Of a DNA stretch of 35,393 bases, positions 30,667 through 35,393 are shown in pieces (position 1 is the first letter of the stretch; every line of letters starts with the position of its first letter). The position numbers were made by a program, and so were the translations under genes. Below the pieces are notes generated by a model, which searched no databases, had not been told where the DNA came from, and saw only the letters and a program-made list of their open reading frames with translations. The stretch lies in NCBI GenBank assembly GCA_020026155.1, contig JAHHQX010000017.1, forward strand, positions 1 to 35,393, written 5' to 3'. This stretch comes from Actinobacillus sp. GTDB taxonomy: Bacteria > Pseudomonadota > Gammaproteobacteria > Enterobacterales > Pasteurellaceae.

Positions 30667-30897
30667 ATGAGCATTGAAGATCGCGTGAAAAAAATTGTTG
30701 TTGAACAATTAGGTGTTAAAGAAGAAGACGTTAAACCAGAAGCTTCATTCATTGAAGATTTAGGTGCTGACTCTTTAGACACTGTTGAATTAGTGATGGC
30801 GTTAGAAGAAGAATTCGATATCGAAATTCCTGATGAAGATGCAGAAAAAATCACTACAGTTCAATCTGCAATTGATTACGTAACTAAAAATCAATAA
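30667..30897 (+). CDS. acpP: Acyl carrier protein
   Basis: This small acidic protein of 76 residues carries the growing acyl chain in fatty acid synthesis. The phosphopantetheine site is Ser in GADSLDTVELVMALEEEFD. The length and sequence are close to E. coli AcpP. Codon use is strongly biased to preferred codons (GAA, GGT, GTT), as expected for an abundant protein. It stands alone here with its own terminator; no fab genes are adjacent in the window. Confidence 0.98.
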   Translation: MSIEDRVKKIVVEQLGVKEEDVKPEASFIEDLGADSLDTVELVMALEEEFDIEIPDEDAEKITTVQSAIDYVTKNQ

Positions 30898-30905
30898 TCT
30901 TTTAC

Positions 30906-30931
30906 AAAAGCAGTGAGTTTTCACTGCTTTT
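30906..30931 (+). terminator. acpP terminator
   Basis: An 11-bp perfect stem AAAAGCAGTGA/TCACTGCTTTT with loop GTTT is followed by GTTTTAT, 8 nt after acpP. Confidence 0.9.
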
Positions 30932-31045
30932 GTTTTATCTCCACCTCTATTTTTCTTCCCTCACTAACTTTCAAATAACCTTTATTTTTTCTTAATAAAA
31001 ATCCTTGAAAAATGAGCCTTTTTATTCATTTGTGATATCGGCTTA

Positions 31046-31054
31046 TGCTAGAAT
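31046..31054 (+). promoter_or_regulatory. dsbC extended -10 promoter
   Basis: TGCTAGAAT gives an extended -10 box (TG-n-TAGAAT) about 50 nt before the dsbC start. The -35 region is AT-rich without a clear box. Confidence 0.45.
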
Positions 31055-31103
31055 GCAAAAATGTCTGTACATCTTTTGTATTTTTTACTTAAAGAGGATT
31101 CTT

Positions 31104-31793
31104 ATGAAAAAACTTCTTACACTCTGTACATTGATGACACTTTCTAGTGTGAGTTTTGCATCTAATCAGCCTTTGCAACAAGAATTGCAAAGATTGGGAT
31201 TAACAAATGCAGAAATTAGTGCGTCACCTATCCCAGGATTAAAAACCGCAATGACGGATATGGGAGTCTTTTACATTAGCCAAGATGGTAAATATTTACT
31301 GGAAGGAAAGATGTATAAAATTGGTTCTAAAGGCGTGGTTGATTTAACAAATCAAGCCCTAATGTCCAAGTTAAATAGTTTCTCTAAAGAAATGGTCGTA
31401 TTCCCAGCGCCACATCAAAAATATGTCATTAATGTATTTTTAGATATAAGTTGCCATTTCTGTCATAAAATGTTTGAACAAACGAAAGCATATAATGATC
31501 TAGGCATTACTGTTCGTTACCTTGCCTTCCCACGCAATGGGTTAGATTCTATGACTGCACAGCAAATGGAAGCGATTTGGCGTGCTAAAGATCCAGCATA
31601 CGCGTTGACGCAGGCGGAAAATAATAATATTTATCCAGAAAAAATGTTAATGCCAGATATCGTTAAAAAACAATATGATCTTGGTATTCAATTTGGTGTA
31701 CAAGGTACACCAACGATTGTAATGAGTAACGGGCAAACAATTGGTGGCTACGTTCCACCTGAAAAATTATTGGAAATCTTACAACATCAATAA
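31104..31793 (+). CDS. dsbC: Thiol:disulfide interchange protein DsbC
   Basis: This periplasmic disulfide isomerase has 229 residues, including a signal peptide (MKKLLTLCTLMTLSSVSFA). An N-terminal dimerisation domain (LQRLGLTNAEISASPIPGLKTAMTD) precedes a thioredoxin-fold domain with active site CHFC (Cys117 and Cys120) and a cis-Pro loop QGTPTIV. The C-terminal domain aligns well with E. coli DsbC (GITVRYLAFPRNGLDS, AIW.AKD, YVPPEKL). Two changes are notable: the active site is CHFC in place of CGYC, and the second, structural cysteine pair of E. coli DsbC is absent. The ATG at 31104 has AGAGGA upstream; an earlier in-frame ATG at 31005 is less likely. DsbG is a less likely alternative. Confidence 0.92.
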   Translation: MKKLLTLCTLMTLSSVSFASNQPLQQELQRLGLTNAEISASPIPGLKTAMTDMGVFYISQDGKYLLEGKMYKIGSKGVVDLTNQALMSKLNSFSKEMVVFPAPHQKYVINVFLDISCHFCHKMFEQTKAYNDLGITVRYLAFPRNGLDSMTAQQMEAIWRAKDPAYALTQAENNNIYPEKMLMPDIVKKQYDLGIQFGVQGTPTIVMSNGQTIGGYVPPEKLLEILQHQ

Positions 31794-31805
31794 ATAGGTT
31801 TAATG

Positions 31806-32429
31806 ATGAGTCAGTTTTTTTACATTCATCCGACTAATCCTCAAGCTCGATTAATTGGACAAGCGGTTGAGATTTTGAAAAAAGGTGGCGTAATTGTATA
31901 TCCTACCGATTCAGGCTATGCATTAGGTTGTTTAATCAATAATAAGCAAGGCGTGGAGAGAATGGTGCAGATTCGCCAACTGGCAGACGATCATAATTTT
32001 ACCCTTTTATGTGAAGATCTTTCCGAAATTTCACACTATGCCAAAGTTGATAACCAATGTTATCGACTTTTAAAAAATAATACGCCGGGCGCGTATACCT
32101 TTATTTTATCCGCAACCAAGGAGCTTCCAAGGCGACTTACTGTGAGTAAACGTAAAACTATAGGTATTCGTGTTCCGGACAATAATATTGCATTGGCATT
32201 ACTTAACGCATTGCAAGAACCTCTCTTGTCATGTTCGTTAATGTTGCCGAATGAAGAAAATATCACGCAAACCGATCCAGAAGAAATTCGGGATTGCTTA
32301 GAAAAACAAGTAGATTTGATTATTCATGGCGGCGTCTTAGAGCCCTTACCTACAACTGTCGTAGATTTAACGGAAGATGATATCCGTATTTTGCGCGTAG
32401 GGCGCGGAGATACTACACCGTTTGAATAA
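31806..32429 (+). CDS. yciO: YciO, TsaC/Sua5-like protein
   Basis: This 207-residue member of the YrdC/Sua5 fold resembles E. coli YciO almost residue for residue at the start (MSQFFYIHP.NPQ.RLI.QAVEI). Also seen: VIVYPTDSGYALGC, NFTLLCEDLSEIS, NNTPGAYTFIL, RKTIGIRVP and DLIIHGG. The family binds RNA and makes threonylcarbamoyl-AMP in its TsaC branch; the role of YciO itself is not firmly established. The start at 31806 follows homology; ATG 31803 is directly in front. It precedes rluB, as in E. coli, where yciO is also near rluB. Confidence 0.92.
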   Translation: MSQFFYIHPTNPQARLIGQAVEILKKGGVIVYPTDSGYALGCLINNKQGVERMVQIRQLADDHNFTLLCEDLSEISHYAKVDNQCYRLLKNNTPGAYTFILSATKELPRRLTVSKRKTIGIRVPDNNIALALLNALQEPLLSCSLMLPNEENITQTDPEEIRDCLEKQVDLIIHGGVLEPLPTTVVDLTEDDIRILRVGRGDTTPFE

Positions 32430-32474
32430 TAAATTCTTCTAATAACGACGCTTGTGAAAGCGACAAGGAATATT

Positions 32475-33410
32475 ATGAAAATGCAAAAACAAATGCCAAA
32501 ACGCACCCCAAAAGCAACGCGTACGAATTCGCGTTCAACCATGACAAATACTGTTGAAGGTGAAAAATTACAAAAAGTTTTAGCCCGAGCAGGCAAGGGG
32601 TCACGTCGTGAAATTGAAGCGATGATTGAGAAAGGTCTAGTGAGCGTAGACGGAAAGATGGCTAAACTTGGCGATCGCGTCGATGTTCATTCAGGCGTAA
32701 AAATTCGTATTAATGGCGAAATTGTTAATCTTACCCACGCACAAAAAGAAATGTGCCGTGTCTTAATGTATTACAAACCAGAAGGTGAACTTTGTACGCG
32801 TGTGGATCCACAAGGACGAGCAACCGTTTTTGATCGATTACCACGTTTAACTGGATCACGTTGGATCGCAGTAGGGCGCTTGGATATCAACACCTCTGGT
32901 TTATTACTTTTTACGACTGACGGTGAATTAGCAAATCGTTTAATGCATCCGAGCCATGAAGTAGAACGCGAATATGCGGTACGTGTTTTCGGACAAGTCG
33001 ATGATGCGATGATTGGTCGTTTACGTCGAGGCGTACAACTTGAAGACGGTATGGCAAACTTTACCAGTATTAAAGCCGCGGGCGGACAAGGGATGAATCA
33101 ATGGTTTAACGTTACGCTCATGGAAGGACGAAATCGTGAAGTTCGTCGTTTATGGGAGTCCCAAGATATTCAAGTGAGTCGTCTTATCCGCGTACGTTAT
33201 GGTAATATTGAATTAATGAAATCATTACCGCGTGGTGGTTGGGAAGAAATGCCATTGAAACAAGTTAACTACCTCCGTGAATTAGTTGGGTTACCACCTG
33301 AAACACAAAGTAAACTTGATCAAACCCAAACAAAACGTCGTGTGAAGACAGGACGAATTCGTAAAGCGGTTAAACGCTACGGCGAGCGTAACAAACAAAA
33401 TAATAAGTAA
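32475..33410 (+). CDS. rluB: 23S rRNA pseudouridine(2605) synthase RluB
   Basis: This RsuA-family pseudouridine synthase modifies U2605 of 23S rRNA. It has 311 residues. A basic N-terminal arm precedes an S4 RNA-binding domain (EKLQKVLARAGKGSRREIEAMIEKG). The catalytic domain follows, with Asp137 in GRLDINTSGLLLFT, then NRLMHPSHEVEREYAVRV and EGRNREVRRLWES. The C-terminal tail is Lys/Arg-rich (TKRRVKTGRIRKAVKRYGERNK). I start at ATG 32475 with AAGGA 5 nt upstream. Probably cotranscribed with yciO. Confidence 0.94.
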   Translation: MKMQKQMPKRTPKATRTNSRSTMTNTVEGEKLQKVLARAGKGSRREIEAMIEKGLVSVDGKMAKLGDRVDVHSGVKIRINGEIVNLTHAQKEMCRVLMYYKPEGELCTRVDPQGRATVFDRLPRLTGSRWIAVGRLDINTSGLLLFTTDGELANRLMHPSHEVEREYAVRVFGQVDDAMIGRLRRGVQLEDGMANFTSIKAAGGQGMNQWFNVTLMEGRNREVRRLWESQDIQVSRLIRVRYGNIELMKSLPRGGWEEMPLKQVNYLRELVGLPPETQSKLDQTQTKRRVKTGRIRKAVKRYGERNKQNNK

Positions 33411-33439
33411 AATCAATCTATCAATTTAAGTTTATTAGT

Positions 33440-35393
33440 ATGAAAGTGAAAGTCACACCATTTTTCTTTTTTTTACGCCTTCTGGCTTGGTGTCTAGTCG
33501 GTTTTGGTTTATATCTTTTTGTTGCATGGACGAGTTATCATCCATTTGATATGGGATATTCGACAGCGAATTTGAATGATCAAGTTCAAAATGTCACGGG
33601 GAGTTTAGGGGCGTTATTAACGGATGTGTCTTTCACCTTTTTTGGACAAATTGCAAACTTAATTCCGTTTGTTTTTTGTGCTGCACCTATATTATGGCTG
33701 ATTTATGCAAAATCGGCGCCCACTTCAATTTGGGTGCCACTGCGTTGGTTGGCTGGCATCGTGCTCCTCCTTTGTGGATTTACCAGTCTTGCCACCTTTA
33801 CACCTGTTTCTGCTAATTTTTCTGATTTTTATACATCTGGCGGTGTATTAGGGGAGTGGCTCAAAACAGAAGCTTTGAAATACGGTTTAAACGATCTGGT
33901 TTTCTTCGTTCTTATCGCACTCGCACTAGTGGGAGGATTTTTACTCTGTAAAGGCTTAGAGTTCTGCCAAATAGCCCATAAAGTTTATCGTTGGGCACTC
34001 ATGAAGCCTCAGGAAGAAGACAAAGATGAAGAAGTGGACGAATTTGAGCATGATGAAGAGGAAAACGTTGCTCAAAACAATCTTTCTGAAAATAATGACG
34101 CCCCAATTTTCGATGAAAATTATGCGATTAATGAAGTAACCGATGAAGAAACAGCATTAGAAAAAGCTGAAGAACGCGCGGTTGCACATAACCATACTGA
34201 TTTTATCCCAGAACCTGTTACCCATACCGTGCCTAAGATCCGTGGGTTGGCACCTCATGAAGACAATACGCTTGATTCAGAGAACTCGCTTTCTCACTCA
34301 AATTCATCTGTTGATGAGTTTACGCACCATTTGCAGGAAGAAAGCCTTTCAAAAGCGACGGTGATCGGTGAGGAAATTAATGAATTACTCCGACCTGAGA
34401 ATATGAGCGTATCTCAGCATACTGTTTCTGACGAGCCTACACAAATCCATACCGAAACGGCACAATCAGAAACTGTTGAGCCGATGGAAAGTCAAGATAT
34501 TCCACCGATTGATTTAGCAGAAATTGGTCAACCAATTGATGTTAAAGTAAGTGATGAAGTTATGCCGAAAAAAGTTGTTGCTGGTGAAATACAAGAAATT
34601 CCAGTAGTAAAAATGGCGCAAAAAGAAAATCCGATTAATCCACCAAAAACGCGTACATTTAACACGGCAACCTTATCACCAGAAGCATTGCAAGCTCAAA
34701 TTGCAATGCGTCAACGCGTTCAGGCACAACGTGTTCTTGCGAAATTTGGGCGTTTACCAAGCCAAAATCCAGTAGCACAAGAACCAGAAATGAAAACAGA
34801 AGCCGTAGCTGATGTACCACACGTTGATCATAGCATTCATAATCAAACTATCGCAGAGCCAGTACCGAGACAGCCAATTTCACCATCCACAGTGAATGCG
34901 TCACCTAAAGTTGAAAATGTGGCACAAGAGTTTATTCCAACACCATCTGCGACGCCTTTACATATTCAATTGAACGATATTCCCGAAGTCGCGGAACTTG
35001 CGCGAGAAGCAGATAAAGTGGTGCTGGAATCCAATACAACAGAAGCGTCAAAAATTATTCCTCCAGCAAGTATGGCGAATGAATTAGCACAGCGCCAAAA
35101 TGCTTTTGCACAAGCACAAGCACAAGCACAAGCACAAGCACAAAACGTGCATATTTCGCATGAGCAACAAGATACTCAACCAACACAAAACGCTTACACC
35201 CCGCGTGAAGCACAGGTTGCTCAGCCGACACAAAACGCTTATACCCCGCGTGAAGCACAGGTTGTTCAGCCGACACAAAACACTTATACCCCGCGTGAAG
35301 CACAGGTTGCTCAACCAACACAAAACGCTTACACCCCGCGTGAAGCACAGGTTGCTCAGCCAACACAAAATGCTTACACCCCACGTGAAGCAC
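33440..35393 (+). CDS. ftsK: DNA translocase FtsK, 5' part (cut by window end)
   Basis: This is the N-terminal 651 codons of FtsK, which couples division to chromosome segregation. Seen: four hydrophobic membrane segments (about residues 8-32, 70-90, 97-115 and 150-175) forming the septal anchor, then an acidic stretch (KPQEEDKDEEVDEFEHDEEEN) and a long Gln/Pro/Ala-rich linker. The linker holds six Ala-Gln dipeptide repeats and at least five 15-residue repeats (QPTQNAYTPREAQVA). The motor and gamma domains lie beyond the window. No stop codon interrupts the frame. The start ATG follows a weak ribosome site. The motif ACGCCCCAATTTTCG inside it matches the dispersed intergenic motif. Confidence 0.9.
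   Translation, partial: MKVKVTPFFFFLRLLAWCLVGFGLYLFVAWTSYHPFDMGYSTANLNDQVQNVTGSLGALLTDVSFTFFGQIANLIPFVFCAAPILWLIYAKSAPTSIWVPLRWLAGIVLLLCGFTSLATFTPVSANFSDFYTSGGVLGEWLKTEALKYGLNDLVFFVLIALALVGGFLLCKGLEFCQIAHKVYRWALMKPQEEDKDEEVDEFEHDEEENVAQNNLSENNDAPIFDENYAINEVTDEETALEKAEERAVAHNHTDFIPEPVTHTVPKIRGLAPHEDNTLDSENSLSHSNSSVDEFTHHLQEESLSKATVIGEEINELLRPENMSVSQHTVSDEPTQIHTETAQSETVEPMESQDIPPIDLAEIGQPIDVKVSDEVMPKKVVAGEIQEIPVVKMAQKENPINPPKTRTFNTATLSPEALQAQIAMRQRVQAQRVLAKFGRLPSQNPVAQEPEMKTEAVADVPHVDHSIHNQTIAEPVPRQPISPSTVNASPKVENVAQEFIPTPSATPLHIQLNDIPEVAELAREADKVVLESNTTEASKIIPPASMANELAQRQNAFAQAQAQAQAQAQNVHISHEQQDTQPTQNAYTPREAQVAQPTQNAYTPREAQVVQPTQNTYTPREAQVAQPTQNAYTPREAQVAQPTQNAYTPREA
35108..35143 (+). repeat. 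Hexanucleotide tandem repeat GCACAA x6 in ftsK
   Basis: Six perfect copies of GCACAA run in frame and encode (Ala-Gln)6 in the FtsK linker. Copy changes keep the reading frame. Confidence 0.95.
35177..35393 (+). repeat. 45-bp tandem repeat in the FtsK linker (open at window end)
   Basis: Five units start at 35177, 35222, 35267, 35312 and 35357 (the last is cut). Each encodes QPTQNAYTPREAQVA with small changes. The 45-bp length keeps the frame, so unit number can vary between strains without breaking FtsK. Confidence 0.95.

Noticed and set aside
35177..35393. CRISPR array
   Set aside because: The units are contiguous 45-bp coding repeats in frame with FtsK and have no spacers.

Overview
The window is AT-rich and reads as the chromosome of a member of the Pasteurellaceae (Gammaproteobacteria); the genus cannot be fixed from this sequence. 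The evidence is a complete Aggregatibacter-type flp/rcp/tad pilus locus, the udk-dcd pair, the divergent rsmC / holD-rimI arrangement, yciO next to rluB, an rpsB leader and a thrS operator of gammaproteobacterial type, and protein sequences that align by eye with E. coli and Haemophilus proteins. No rRNA, tRNA, insertion sequence, prophage or CRISPR array was seen.

Bases 1-17,613 hold the Tad pilus locus on the + strand: a non-coding region with a terminator and a candidate promoter (1-555), two Flp pilins, a hairpin, prepilin peptidase tadV, rcpC-rcpA-rcpB (periplasmic and outer-membrane part), tadZ-tadA-tadB-tadC-tadD (localisation factor, ATPase, inner-membrane platform, lipoprotein), and then two successive tadE-tadF-tadG cassettes. 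The second cassette carries tadE and tadF genes nearly identical to the first, including a 993-bp tract with no differences seen, followed by a much larger and diverged tadG. TadE and TadF are pseudopilins, and TadG is a von Willebrand factor A (VWA) protein thought to sit at the pilus tip. The organism may therefore build, or choose between, two tip complexes on one pilus machine. This is the most interesting part of the window.

Bases 17,636-29,460 are housekeeping genes on the - strand: dcd, udk, thrS (with an operator-like hairpin whose loop reads U-CGU like a tRNA-Thr anticodon loop), a SLAC1/TehA-family channel, ybaK, tsf, a gfa-family gene inserted between rpsB and tsf, rpsB with a structured leader, ppiD and rsmC. 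The exception is hemG, on the + strand. Bases 29,600-35,393 are on the + strand: holD-rimI, acpP, dsbC, yciO-rluB and the 5' part of ftsK, which is cut by the window end inside a tandem-repeat linker.

A dispersed motif, GAAAATYRGGGCGTG, occurs as inverted pairs or singly at three gene ends and again inside ftsK, while the classical Pasteurellaceae uptake sequences are almost absent.
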